DNA from: Rhodospirillales bacterium
Lineage (GTDB): Bacteria; Pseudomonadota; Alphaproteobacteria; Dongiales; Dongiaceae
DNA length: 64,000 bases
Direction: 5' to 3'
Assembly (NCBI GenBank): GCA_009885795.1
Contig: VFKA01000063.1
Location: 1 to 64,000 of the forward strand
Shown here: positions 26,771-35,552 of the stretch, one piece after another
Layout: every line of letters starts with the position of its first letter
Position numbering within the stretch: position 1 is the stretch's first letter
Translations under genes and position numbers: made by a program
The notes under the pieces: model-generated
What the model saw: only the letters and a program-made list of their open reading frames with translations
What the model was told of the DNA's origin: nothing
Database searches by the model: none

Positions 26771-28555
26771 ATGCCGACCTACAAGGCGCCGCTCCGGGAC
26801 ATGCGCTTCGTGCTGCACGAGTTGTTGAACGTGGGCGAGGTTGCCTCGCTTCCCGGATACGCCGACGCGACGCCCGAGACCATCGACGCCGTCCTGGAAG
26901 AAGCAGCGAAGCTGACCGAGAACGAGCTTGCCCCGCTCAACCGATCCGGCGACGAGGAAGGCTGTCATTTCGACAACGGCGTGGTGCGCACGCCCAAGGG
27001 ATTCCGCGAGGCCTACACGACCTTCATCGAGGGCGGGTGGATGGGGCTCGCCTGCGATCCCGACCATGGCGGGCAAGGCCTGCCGAAGGTGGTGAACTTC
27101 GTGGTCGAGGAGATGATCTGCTCGGCCAATCTGTCGCTCGGGACCTATCCGGGCTTGAGCCAAGGCGCCTACAACGCCATCAACCTGCATGGCACCGAGG
27201 AGTTGAAGGCGCTCTATTGCCCCAAGATCGCGAGCGGCCTGTGGAGCGGCACCATGTGCCTGACCGAGCCCCATTCCGGCACCGATCTCGGCCTCATCCG
27301 CACCAAGGCCGAGCCCGGCGGCGACGGCGCCTGGCGCATCACCGGCAACAAGATCTTCATCTCGGCGGGCGAGCACGATCTGACCGAGAACATCGTGCAC
27401 CTGGTGCTGGCGCGACTGCCGGGCGCGCCCGAGGGCACGCGCGGCATCAGCCTGTTCCTGGTGCCGAAATTCCTGGCGAAGGAAGACGGGACCGTGGGGC
27501 CACGCAACGGCGCACACTGCGCCAGGCTCGAGCACAAGATGGGAATCAAGGCCTCGGCCACCTGCGAGATGCGTTTCGACGGCGCCGCCGGATGGCTGAT
27601 CGGCAAGGCCAACAAGGGCATGTCGGCCATGTTCACCATGATGAACACGGCAAGGCTCGCGGTCGGCATCCAAGGCTTGGGCCTCGCGGAAGCCGCCTAT
27701 CAGGGTGCCCGCGACTACGCCAACGACCGCCTGCAGGGCCGCGCGCTCGGCGGCGCCAAGTTCCCGGAGAAACCCGCCGACCCCATCATCGTGCACCCGG
27801 ACGTGCGGCGCATGCTGCTCACCATGCGCGCCTACAACGAGGCGGCCCGCGCGCTCGCCTATTGGGTCGGCATGAAAATCGACGTGGCGCAGAAGCACCC
27901 GGACGCGACCGCGCGCCAGGAAGCCGACGATTTCGTCGCCCTGATGACGCCGATCGTCAAGTCCTTCTACACCGATTACGGATTCGAGGCCGCCAATCTC
28001 GGCGTGCAGATCTGGGGCGGGCACGGCTACATCCGCGAGAACGGCATGGAGCAGTTCGTGCGCGACGCCCGCATCGCCCAACTCTATGAAGGCGCCAACG
28101 GCATCCAGGCGCTCGATCTCGTGGGCCGCAAATTGGGCCAGGGCACGGGGCGGCTGCTGCGGCAGTTCTTTCACCCGGTGTCGGCCTTCATCGAGGAAAC
28201 CGGCGCCGATCCGCGCATGGGCGAGTTCACCTTCCCGCTCGCCAAGGCCTTCGCCAAGCTGCAACAGGCGACGGCCTGGGTGGCGCAGGCGGGCATGAGG
28301 GATCCGGTCGAGGCGGGGGCCGCGGCCAGCGATTACTTGAAGCTCTTCGCGCTCGTCGCCTTCGCCTTCATGTGGGCGCGCATGGCGCGCCTCGCGCTCG
28401 ACAAGACCGCGGGCGAGGATGGCGAGTTCTACAAGGCGAAGCTGGCGACGGCGCGGTTCTTCATGACGCGCCTCTTGCCCCAGCACACGAGCGTCTTCCA
28501 GGCGATGATGGCCGGCGCCGCCCCGATCATGGAACTGAAGGCGGCGTCGTTCTAG
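26771..28555 (+). CDS. Acyl-CoA dehydrogenase, long C-terminal type
   Basis: This FAD enzyme makes the first double bond in beta-oxidation and passes electrons to ETF (etfBA lies at 47946-49636). The 594-aa length is that of the AcdH/FadE-like group with an extra C-terminal domain. Visible motifs are MCLTEPHSGTDLG, GNKIFISAGEHDLTEN, NTARLAVGIQGLGLAEAAYQGA and, at the active-site base, LYEGANGIQALDLVGRKLG. It begins 17 bases after the fusion gene. Confidence 0.95.
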   Translation: MPTYKAPLRDMRFVLHELLNVGEVASLPGYADATPETIDAVLEEAAKLTENELAPLNRSGDEEGCHFDNGVVRTPKGFREAYTTFIEGGWMGLACDPDHGGQGLPKVVNFVVEEMICSANLSLGTYPGLSQGAYNAINLHGTEELKALYCPKIASGLWSGTMCLTEPHSGTDLGLIRTKAEPGGDGAWRITGNKIFISAGEHDLTENIVHLVLARLPGAPEGTRGISLFLVPKFLAKEDGTVGPRNGAHCARLEHKMGIKASATCEMRFDGAAGWLIGKANKGMSAMFTMMNTARLAVGIQGLGLAEAAYQGARDYANDRLQGRALGGAKFPEKPADPIIVHPDVRRMLLTMRAYNEAARALAYWVGMKIDVAQKHPDATARQEADDFVALMTPIVKSFYTDYGFEAANLGVQIWGGHGYIRENGMEQFVRDARIAQLYEGANGIQALDLVGRKLGQGTGRLLRQFFHPVSAFIEETGADPRMGEFTFPLAKAFAKLQQATAWVAQAGMRDPVEAGAAASDYLKLFALVAFAFMWARMARLALDKTAGEDGEFYKAKLATARFFMTRLLPQHTSVFQAMMAGAAPIMELKAASF

Positions 28556-28636
28556 CGCATAAGTTCCGGGCTTGCATTCCGCCCGAACCCGCCGCATGAC
28601 TGGCCGGCCAGCCAGCACGACGGAGCCAGCCCCGAC

Positions 28637-29611
28637 ATGAGCTTCAAGATCATCGAGCCCGCGCCGGCGCGCCTCAATCGCAGCGAGCTGGCGGTACCTG
28701 GAAGCCAGCCCGCGCTGTTCGAGAAGGCGGCCAGATCCGCCGCCGACGTCGTGTTCCTCGATCTCGAGGACGCCGTGGCGCCCGGCGACAAGGCGCGGGC
28801 GCGGGAAAACGTCATCGCCGCCGTCGATGGCATCGACTGGGGCCGCAAGACCCTCTCGGTGCGCATCAACGGCCTCGACACGCACTACATGTACCGCGAT
28901 GTCGTCGATGTCCTGGAGCAAGCGGGCGAGCGCCTCGACCTCATCATGATCCCCAAGGTCGGGACGCCGGAGGACGTCTATGCCCTCGACATGCTGGCAA
29001 CGCAGATCGAGGCCGCCAAGGGGCGCAAGAAGCGCGTCGGGTTCGAACTCATCATCGAGACGGCGCTCGGGATGCAGAACGTGCACGCCATCGCCGCCGC
29101 CAGCCGGCGCAACGAATCTCTGCATTTCGGCGTCGCCGACTACGCCGCCTCGACCCGCGCCCGCACCACCAATATCGGCGGCGCCAACCCGGACTACACA
29201 GTCCTGACCGACGCGGCGGAGGGGGGGCGCGCGGTGCATTGGGGCGACATGTGGCATTACGCCACCGCGCGCCTGGTCGTGGCGGCGCGCGCCAATGGCC
29301 TTCGACCCGTGGACGGGCCGTTCGGCGATTTCTCGGACCCCGAGGGCTATCGCGCCGCCGCGCGGCGGGCGGCGGCACTGGGGTGCGAGGGCAAGTGGGC
29401 GATCCATCCCTCGCAAGTCGCGCTCGCGAACGAGGTCATGAGCCCGAGCGAGGTCGAAATCGACAAGGCCAGGCGCATCATCGCCGCCATGGACGAGGCC
29501 GCCAAGGCCGGCAAGGGCGCCGTCTCCCTCGACGGCCGGCTCATCGACTACGCCTCGATCCGCCAGGCCGAGGTGCTGGTGCGCAAGGCCGGCCAGATCG
29601 CCGGCGGGTAG
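28637..29611 (+). CDS. CoA-ester lyase of the HpcH/HpaI family, malyl-CoA lyase-like
   Basis: The 324-aa protein resembles L-malyl-CoA/beta-methylmalyl-CoA lyase (Mcl1): RLNRSELAVPGSQPALFEKAA, DVVFLDLEDAVAPGDKARAR, LSVRINGLDTHYMYRDVVDVLEQAGERLD, the metal-binding ELIIETALGM and GVADYAAS residues, and DGPFGDFSDPEGYRAAARRAA with GKWAIHPSQVALANEV. Reaction: reversible cleavage of malyl-CoA or a close analogue to glyoxylate or a similar acid plus acyl-CoA. It sits 81 bases after the acyl-CoA dehydrogenase gene, so it may be read through with the fad genes. The exact substrate cannot be told. Confidence 0.9.
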   Translation: MSFKIIEPAPARLNRSELAVPGSQPALFEKAARSAADVVFLDLEDAVAPGDKARARENVIAAVDGIDWGRKTLSVRINGLDTHYMYRDVVDVLEQAGERLDLIMIPKVGTPEDVYALDMLATQIEAAKGRKKRVGFELIIETALGMQNVHAIAAASRRNESLHFGVADYAASTRARTTNIGGANPDYTVLTDAAEGGRAVHWGDMWHYATARLVVAARANGLRPVDGPFGDFSDPEGYRAAARRAAALGCEGKWAIHPSQVALANEVMSPSEVEIDKARRIIAAMDEAAKAGKGAVSLDGRLIDYASIRQAEVLVRKAGQIAGG

Positions 29612-29613
29612 AA

Positions 29614-31203
29614 TCAGTTCACCAGCATTTGCGGCGGCAGCTGCGGCACGATCAGGCGCCGGTACGCCATCTGGTCGGCAAGGTTGAGGATCGAGAAGAT
29701 GTTGTACTCGTCCGTGACCGGCCTTGCGTCCCCGGCATCGGTGGTCGTGCCGATGCTGTCGAGGACCGCGACCAGGCCCGGCCGCAGCTCGCCGGGGACG
29801 CCGTCGAGGCGCACCGGGCCCGGGGCTCGCGGGGCCGCGCTGGCGACGAGATAGGCATTCAGGTTCGGCTCTGCTTCCGTCCCCGGCCGGTGGAAATCGA
29901 CCACGGCGCCGAAGACCGCGCGCAATGTCGCGAGGATATGGCGGTAATTGGCCGAGGCGCGCTCCGAGGCAAACGCATTCATGACCGCCACGCCGTCCGG
30001 GTTCATGCAAGCTCGAACGGCCGCGAAGAAATCGGCGGACAGCAGATAATCGGGCGTGCCGTCGCCATGAAAGAGGTCGATGACGACGAGATCGTAGCGC
30101 CGGCGGCATTGGCCGAGGAAAGTTCGCGCATCGCCGATATGCGTGGTCCAGGGTGGATCGGGCGTGACGAAGGCTCGCACCGCTTCCAGCATGTCGGGGT
30201 TGATCTCGACCGCATCCACGGCCATCCCGCTGGCGGCGAGGTCTCGCGGCACGATGCCGGCGCCCAGACCAAGCACCAGCGCCGTCCTGGCGCCGGGCGC
30301 GTACCCGGCGGCGAGAGCCTGGAGCGCGTAAGTGTATTCGCTGTGCGACGTGCCATCGGGCGCGAGCTTGTTCTGGACCAGGCCGTCGGTCAGAAAAAGC
30401 GTCAATGAGCGGCTGGTATCGCGGCGATCGGCCATATCGACGATCTTCAAATTGCCGAACATAGAGGAATACTCGGCTCGCAACGTGAATTGCAGGCCGC
30501 CGGCGGCGACGACACGGGTCTTGTCCAGGTATGCCGGCGCCAAAGCGAAGAGCGCCCCCGCCGCCAGCAAGCCGATGGCGGAAGCCGCGAGCAGGACCGG
30601 GTTATGGCGTTCGAGCGACGGCGGAACCAGCCCGGCGATAGGCATGGCGGCAAGACAAAGTGCCACCAGCAGCAGGCCGCGGAAATTGGTCATGTTGGGG
30701 ATGAGCAGGAAGGCCGTCGCCACCACGCCGGCAACCGAGCCGAGCGTGCTGACGAAGAAGACGGTGCCGGCGCCGGCATCGCCCTTCGCCGCCGGACGGA
30801 AGGAAATCAGCAGCGGGTTCATCGCCGACAGCACGACCAGCGGCACGGCCAGCAGAATCGTCGCCGCCGCGATGCAGCCAAATACCAGGTCCAAGGAAGC
30901 GAGCCATGGAAACAGCCAGGGATAAGCGAGGCAGGCGATGACGATGGCGAGGCACGAAATCGCCGGCGCCACATAAAAGGCGGCGTGACAGCGCACGGCG
31001 TCGATGCGCCCGGCCAACCAGCCGCCGGCGAAATAGCCGATGGCGAGAAAGGCGAGCGTGATCGAGAGAATGCTCGACCAGATGTAGAGGCTGACGCCGA
31101 AATAGGGCGTGAGTACGCGCGACGACAGCAGCTCGAGGGCGAGCGTGCCCGCGCCGGTGAGAAAGATGACGGCGTAATGGAGTGGCGAGGCCGCGCCGGT
31201 CAT
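29614..31203 (-). CDS. Fused MFS-like / spermidine synthase-like membrane protein
   Basis: The 529-aa protein has seven to eight membrane helices in the first ~230 residues (LHYAVIFLTGAGTLALELLSSRVL onward), then a SpeE-type Rossmann domain: ALVLGLGAGIVPRDLAASGMAVDAVEINPDMLEAV and YDLVVIDLFHGDGTPDYLLS. Such fusions are common in bacteria and their real reaction is rarely known; aminopropyl transfer is inferred only from the fold. It convergently faces the CoA lyase gene with a 2-base gap. Its start overlaps the stop of the upstream cupin gene (ATGA), so the two are coupled. Confidence 0.9.
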   Translation of the reverse strand: MTGAASPLHYAVIFLTGAGTLALELLSSRVLTPYFGVSLYIWSSILSITLAFLAIGYFAGGWLAGRIDAVRCHAAFYVAPAISCLAIVIACLAYPWLFPWLASLDLVFGCIAAATILLAVPLVVLSAMNPLLISFRPAAKGDAGAGTVFFVSTLGSVAGVVATAFLLIPNMTNFRGLLLVALCLAAMPIAGLVPPSLERHNPVLLAASAIGLLAAGALFALAPAYLDKTRVVAAGGLQFTLRAEYSSMFGNLKIVDMADRRDTSRSLTLFLTDGLVQNKLAPDGTSHSEYTYALQALAAGYAPGARTALVLGLGAGIVPRDLAASGMAVDAVEINPDMLEAVRAFVTPDPPWTTHIGDARTFLGQCRRRYDLVVIDLFHGDGTPDYLLSADFFAAVRACMNPDGVAVMNAFASERASANYRHILATLRAVFGAVVDFHRPGTEAEPNLNAYLVASAAPRAPGPVRLDGVPGELRPGLVAVLDSIGTTTDAGDARPVTDEYNIFSILNLADQMAYRRLIVPQLPPQMLVN

Positions 31204-31547
31204 CGGATCATGTAGACCTTGCGCACCGTCTCGTGCACGCGGGCCGTGCCCTTCCAGCCGGCGGGGAAGAAGGCGGCGGTGTCGGGCAAGATCTCGATCG
31301 TCTCGCCGGATTCATGGGTGTAGGTGCAGCGCCCGAGCAAGAAGTGGCAGAACTCGTCGCGCGTCACGTGGCAGGCCCAAGTGCCGGGCGTGCAGACCCA
31401 GATTCCGCACTCGTTCTCGCCGTTCGGCCCCTTATGCAAGAGGACGCCCGAAGTATGGGAGACCCCTTCGATCATGGTCGGGACCGGCCCCCAATCCTTG
31501 AGGCCGGCGATGGCGCGCGGGTCGCGAAGCGTAGGCGCGGTGGTCAT
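31200..31547 (-). CDS. Small cupin-domain protein
   Basis: The 115-aa protein is a single cupin of the DUF861-like group. Motif 1 is weak (GTWACHVTRDEFCHFLLGRCTYT) and motif 2 is near ILPDTAAFFPAGWKGTARVHETVRKVYMIR, which suggests a small-molecule-binding barrel rather than a defined enzyme. It precedes the MFS/spermidine synthase-like gene with a 4-base overlap and is probably co-transcribed with it. No clear metal triad is obvious, and the function is unknown. Confidence 0.85.
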   Translation of the reverse strand: MTTAPTLRDPRAIAGLKDWGPVPTMIEGVSHTSGVLLHKGPNGENECGIWVCTPGTWACHVTRDEFCHFLLGRCTYTHESGETIEILPDTAAFFPAGWKGTARVHETVRKVYMIR

Positions 31548-31597
31548 GGGGCGGGGGTCTTTCTTACGTGCGGGTGGGACATTTTTGTCCTAACTAG

Positions 31598-31744
31598 GCG
31601 CGTCGTGAGGGCAGCCACGGAACCCTCTATTACGGCGCCCGCAAGACCGCGGTCAAGGATCGGCGCAAGGAAATCGGCCATGGCTTGTTGACCGCGATGC
31701 TGAATCAACTCGGACTTACCAAGCGCGACTTGGACCGGGAATAG
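31598..31744 (+). pseudogene. hicA: hicA toxin remnant
   Basis: The frame ending in TAG at 31744 reads REGSHGTLYYG, KEIGHGLLTAMLNQLGLTKRDL, the C-terminal half of a HicA mRNA interferase, including the catalytic His. An in-frame TAG at 31595-31597 blocks it upstream and no ATG is available. In a neighbouring frame the bases just before read GWDIFVLTRR, resembling the strand that normally precedes GSH, so a frameshift is possible. The stop is 4 bases before the hicB ATG, the normal hicAB order. Confidence 0.75.
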
Positions 31745-31748
31745 AGCC

Positions 31749-32273
31749 ATGCAGACGACGCTGTACGCATTTCCAGCTACGCTAACGCGAGACCGCGGAG
31801 GGCGGTATGTCGTCCGATTTCCCGACTTGCCCGAGGCGTTGACCGATGGCGCGACGGAGGCGCGGGCGCTCATGGAAGCCGCGGATTGCCTGTCGGAAGC
31901 GTTGATGAGCCGCATCACCGACGGCGAGGACATTCCAGCGCCTTCGACCGTACGGCGGGGACAGTACCAGGTGGCGCCCGACCCCACCGTGGCTCTCAAG
32001 GCAGCGTTGCATGGGGTGGCCAGGGAACAATCCATCTCCGCCAGCGAACTGGGCCGGCGCCTTCGCGTCGATCAGAAGGAAGCCCGGCGCCTGCTCGATC
32101 CGCGCCATCCGAGCAAACTCCCGCGGCTTGCCGAAGCGCTTCGGGTGCTGGGGCATGGTGTCGCGATCACGCTCTATGACGCGTCTCGGCGCGATCGCCT
32201 GCTGGCCGTTCCGGGAAACCCGGACCGGCGAGCGATGAAGGTAGGCCGCGCCGCGAGGGTCGAGGCGCGCTGA
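31749..32273 (+). CDS. hicB: HicB-type antitoxin with C-terminal HTH
   Basis: The 174-aa protein begins with the HicB fold, YAFPATLTRDRGGRYVVRFPDLPEALTDG and the EALMEAADCLSEALM helix, then has a DNA-binding segment (SISASELGRRLRVDQKEARRLLDP) and a basic tail. In intact systems HicB neutralises HicA and represses its own operon. Here the toxin gene just upstream is truncated, so HicB is an orphan or a repressor only. No toxin-specific selection would hold it, and its retention suggests another use or recent decay of hicA. Confidence 0.9.
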   Translation: MQTTLYAFPATLTRDRGGRYVVRFPDLPEALTDGATEARALMEAADCLSEALMSRITDGEDIPAPSTVRRGQYQVAPDPTVALKAALHGVAREQSISASELGRRLRVDQKEARRLLDPRHPSKLPRLAEALRVLGHGVAITLYDASRRDRLLAVPGNPDRRAMKVGRAARVEAR

Positions 32274-32283
32274 AACGGCGGCG

Positions 32284-33669
32284 TCATGCCCCCTTCTCCG
32301 CCGTTTCGAGGATGAGGCGCGCGGCTTTCTCCACGCCCTTGGCGTTCTTCATGTGGCGCGATACGGCGGCGAGGCGCGTTTTCAGGGCCTTGTCCTCGAT
32401 CAGGCGGCGGATGGCCGCGGCGAGTTCGGCGTCGGTCCACTCGTAGCGCGCGAGTTTCTCGCCGTACTTCGTGTCGTGGATACGCTGGGCGTTGTCGAGA
32501 CCGTCCCAGCAGAACGGCATGATGAGCGCCGGCTTGCCGAAATAGAGCGCCTCGTTGAAGCTGTTGTTGCCGCCGTGGTGGATAAAGAGATCGACATGGG
32601 GCAGCACCGCCGGCTGCGGGAACCAGGATTCGAGCCGCACGTTCGCCGGCGGTTCCCCGTACTCGCCCTTGTAGTCGCCGACATTCATCAGGAATCGGTA
32701 AGGCAACCGGGCGAAGAGCGCGATCATGCGCCTATAGAGATCGATGTCCGCCGCGCCCAGGCTGCCGTAACTCACATAGACGAGCGGCTTGCCGTCATGG
32801 CCGGGGAAGGCCGGCACTTTGTAGGAGCCTTCATTCCGGACGCAGCCGTCGAGGTATTGAAAGCGCTTCGGGTCGAGCGGGCGGCGGCGCTTGAAGCGCA
32901 AGGGCTTGGGATAGAGCAGCAGGTTCATGTAAGGCGAGGCTTCGAAGAATTCGCCGAGCGCATAGGGCGGGTGGCCGACCTTGGCGAGGAAGGCGTTGAA
33001 GCGGGCGTGGACCGGCCCGACCAAGCGCAGGAATTCCTTCTCGAACGCCGCGAACCCCGCCTTGTCGTTCTCGGCGCAGCCCGAGAGATGCGGCGGCACG
33101 TCGGGGTCGGGGATCTCGTTCTCCGAGCAGGAGATGATGCGGATCCAGGGCGCGCCCGCGCGCTTGATCGCGGGGAAGAGGATGACGTTGTCGACGCACA
33201 CCACGTCGGGCTCGATGCGGTCGAGATGCGCCTTCAGGCCGTCCTCGGCGATGACGGCGCTGTCCACGATCGCCTCCCACACCGGCATGACGTAGGTCGA
33301 GAGCTGGCCGATCGGCGACAGGCGGAAATGCGGCAGATGGCCGGCGATGAAGTTGGCCCAGAACTTGGCGATCTCCTCGTCCGACATGCCGCCCGACATG
33401 TCGACCAGGTTTTCCTCGAAGCCGTATTTCTCGAACACGCCCTTGAAGCCCCGGTCGCAGACGAAGACCGGGTTGTGGCCCTGCGCCTTCAGCCGCTGGG
33501 CGATGCCGACGCAGTTGAGCGCCGGGCCGAACGCCGCCTCGGGAAAGAGGACGATGGTCTTGGCGCGGCCGCGCGCGGTCTTGGCGGACTTCGCGTTCGG
33601 GCGAGTCTTGGGCTTGGGTTTAGGCTTGGGCGTGCCCTTGCCTTTGGTCTTGCGCCCGATCGTTGCCAT
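32284..33669 (-). CDS. Glycosyltransferase, UGT/MGT-like (GT1-type)
   Basis: The 461-aa protein has an unusual Lys/Pro-rich lead (residues 1-40 with KPKPKPK), then a GT-B fold: TIVLFPEAAFGPALNCVGIAQRLKAQGHNPVFVC at the N-terminal lobe and a C-terminal donor site, WFPQPAVLPHVDLFIHHGGNNSFNEALYFGKPALIMPF and DGLDNAQRI, which matches the UGT signature. It transfers a sugar from a nucleotide donor to a small hydrophobic or macrolide-like acceptor; the acceptor is unknown. It is divergent from an MFS transporter gene 164 bases away, which may be related by function. Confidence 0.88.
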   Translation of the reverse strand: MATIGRKTKGKGTPKPKPKPKTRPNAKSAKTARGRAKTIVLFPEAAFGPALNCVGIAQRLKAQGHNPVFVCDRGFKGVFEKYGFEENLVDMSGGMSDEEIAKFWANFIAGHLPHFRLSPIGQLSTYVMPVWEAIVDSAVIAEDGLKAHLDRIEPDVVCVDNVILFPAIKRAGAPWIRIISCSENEIPDPDVPPHLSGCAENDKAGFAAFEKEFLRLVGPVHARFNAFLAKVGHPPYALGEFFEASPYMNLLLYPKPLRFKRRRPLDPKRFQYLDGCVRNEGSYKVPAFPGHDGKPLVYVSYGSLGAADIDLYRRMIALFARLPYRFLMNVGDYKGEYGEPPANVRLESWFPQPAVLPHVDLFIHHGGNNSFNEALYFGKPALIMPFCWDGLDNAQRIHDTKYGEKLARYEWTDAELAAAIRRLIEDKALKTRLAAVSRHMKNAKGVEKAARLILETAEKGA

Positions 33670-33832
33670 GCCATTCCCCTTTGCTTCCCCGCGCGATCCG
33701 ATGACGGCAATGTCGGCAACCCACCTGGGCAGGTCAAGAGAACACGGCGGTCGGCAATCGTCACAGCCGAATACTATTGTCGCTAGCTAGCCGGAAAACT
33801 AGGCTGCCTCGATCAAGTGTCCTGAGGTTTCG

Positions 33833-35227
33833 ATGACCGGTCGAGCGGGTGCAGCAGATAGCGAGACGACCGCGCGCGGGTTCCCTCCCGCCCTGCCGCG
33901 CACGGTGTGGATTTTGGCACTGGTCGCCCTGCTCATGGACACGACGTTGGGCGCGATGTTCGGCTCGATATCGCTGTTCCTGACTATTGGTATCGGCGTC
34001 ATCCGGCCGCTGAATTTTTCGACGACAGCGTTAATTTCTGGCGCGACGTTGATTGTCGCGACACTCATCGCCGCAGCCAGCGATCGACAACAGCGGCGCA
34101 AGGTACTGTTTCTTGTAGGCTGCGCCTTGAGTCTGGCGACCCCGGTGGTCTTTGCGGCGTCGGCGGGTTCCCTTGCTAGTGGGTACCTGGCCATGTTCAA
34201 CGGCTTTGCTTTCGTTCTGGGCCGCGCAATCCGCGATGTCGTGGGAGCGGCTTGGGTGTCCGAGGCGGCTCCGGTGGAGCGCAGGGGCGCGGCATTTGGC
34301 CTGTGGCTTGCGTTCAGCGGCTCTGGGTTGTTTGTCGGCTTAGGGGTGGTTGGTGCCCTTGCCAGGATTGTCGACCCGGCATTTGCCAAGGACGTTTTCC
34401 TGGATCCCGGACCACTCCTTTGGTTGGCGATCGCACCGGCGGTTGGCGCGGTTCTGTTACTGATCTTCGGTGTGCGGAATGAAAAGCAATCTGTTGCACA
34501 AGTGCGCGGTCCTCGCCGCCGGTTCCCGTTGCGCCGCGCGACCTTGTCCCGGCTGTTGTACGCATTCTTGCTCCGCCTGCGGCGCATTTGTTCGGCCATG
34601 CCCCGGTTTGAGCGCCCCTATTGGCTGTATTTGGGGGTTCTCATCGTCGTGATCGTTCCACTCGAAGGCGCGACGGTGGATTGGTTGATGTTCCCCATGG
34701 ATAGGCATCCGAACGCCGATGATTGGTCATTCTATTCCAAGGTTCAGGTCTTCGCTTGGGGGATCGCGGCGGCCCTCGCCTATCCCTTCGGCTGGTGGTC
34801 CGACCGCCTTGGGCGCTATCGCATGCTCGCTTGGAGCATGGCCCCGCTTGCCATTGCGCAGGTTTTTTTCTGCGCGGCACTCGTCCTGGCAAGGGCCTTA
34901 ACGCCATCATTCGGCATGACTTCAGCGGTCATTGCCGCTGCGCTCGTCGGATTGCATTGGGCGATGTTGCAAAGCGCCCTGGCGGCATTGGTGGCCGATC
35001 TTGCGCCGTCGGCGTGGCGTGGCACCGCCTACGGCGTTTTCTTCATGGCTTCGGCTGTCGGGATTTTCGTCTGGCGTTTTTTCTACTTGCTAAACCCGCT
35101 AAGGCCCGGCCCCGTGTATCACCTTGTTCTCGCCTTGCTGGCGATTGCCGCATTCATGTTGTTGCTACGCTTGGCGCGGCGAATGGACGCAGTTGAAGAC
35201 GCAACCAGGAACGCACTGATAACCTAG
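33833..35227 (+). CDS. MFS transporter
   Basis: The 464-aa protein has about 12 hydrophobic segments. After a short N-terminal lead come VWILALVALLMDTTLGAMFGSISLFL and the loop DRQQRRKVLF of the MFS type; the second half has WSDRLGRYRMLAW, the matching A-like loop, and MLQSALAALVADLAPSAWRGTAYG. The substrate is not evident. The base composition (more T and A, more TTG and GTT) differs from the neighbouring genes, which suggests transfer. GAGG lies upstream of the ATG. It is divergent from the glycosyltransferase gene. Confidence 0.9.
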   Translation: MTGRAGAADSETTARGFPPALPRTVWILALVALLMDTTLGAMFGSISLFLTIGIGVIRPLNFSTTALISGATLIVATLIAAASDRQQRRKVLFLVGCALSLATPVVFAASAGSLASGYLAMFNGFAFVLGRAIRDVVGAAWVSEAAPVERRGAAFGLWLAFSGSGLFVGLGVVGALARIVDPAFAKDVFLDPGPLLWLAIAPAVGAVLLLIFGVRNEKQSVAQVRGPRRRFPLRRATLSRLLYAFLLRLRRICSAMPRFERPYWLYLGVLIVVIVPLEGATVDWLMFPMDRHPNADDWSFYSKVQVFAWGIAAALAYPFGWWSDRLGRYRMLAWSMAPLAIAQVFFCAALVLARALTPSFGMTSAVIAAALVGLHWAMLQSALAALVADLAPSAWRGTAYGVFFMASAVGIFVWRFFYLLNPLRPGPVYHLVLALLAIAAFMLLLRLARRMDAVEDATRNALIT

Positions 35228-35380
35228 TCGAACCCGAAGAGGCCGGGGCAAGCAGGAACGCCATGAAAGCGTACTGGCGCGGCCATCCGTGTTGCTTTCC
35301 GCTGGGTCGGCGGCGCCGGCCTGCCGGCGGACCAGCCCCGATGTCTTATACCAAAGGACCTTGATCCCAACCCGTCGGTG

Positions 35381-35509
35381 TCCCCCTCACCCTCCCATCG
35401 CCTGCGGCGATGGGGCCCTCCCTCTCCCGCAAGGGGAGAGGGTAGGTCGTTGTCATCGCACCGTAATCCCCCTCTCCCCTCCGGGGGAGAGGGTCGGGGT
35501 GAGGGGGAG
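35381..35509. repeat. Multi-hairpin intergenic element with inverted ends
   Basis: CCCCCTCACCC at the left and its inverse GGGTGAGGGGG at the right enclose three hairpins: CCCATCGCC/GGCGATGGG, CCCTCTCCC/GGGGAGAGGG and CCCCCTCTCCCC/GGGGGAGAGGG. Another member is at 59683-59783. It fills most of the 325-base gap between the MFS gene and htpG; the remainder shows nothing notable. Confidence 0.85.
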
Positions 35510-35552
35510 CGCGTCAGCGCGTCGCATGAGTCAACGTCTGCCGCCGTTGGTA

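Noticed and set aside
26750-30109. A 1119-codon minus-strand frame
   Set aside because: It lies opposite the acyl-CoA dehydrogenase and CoA lyase genes and passes partly through the MFS/spermidine synthase gene in another frame; its composition is typical of antisense GC-rich sequence.
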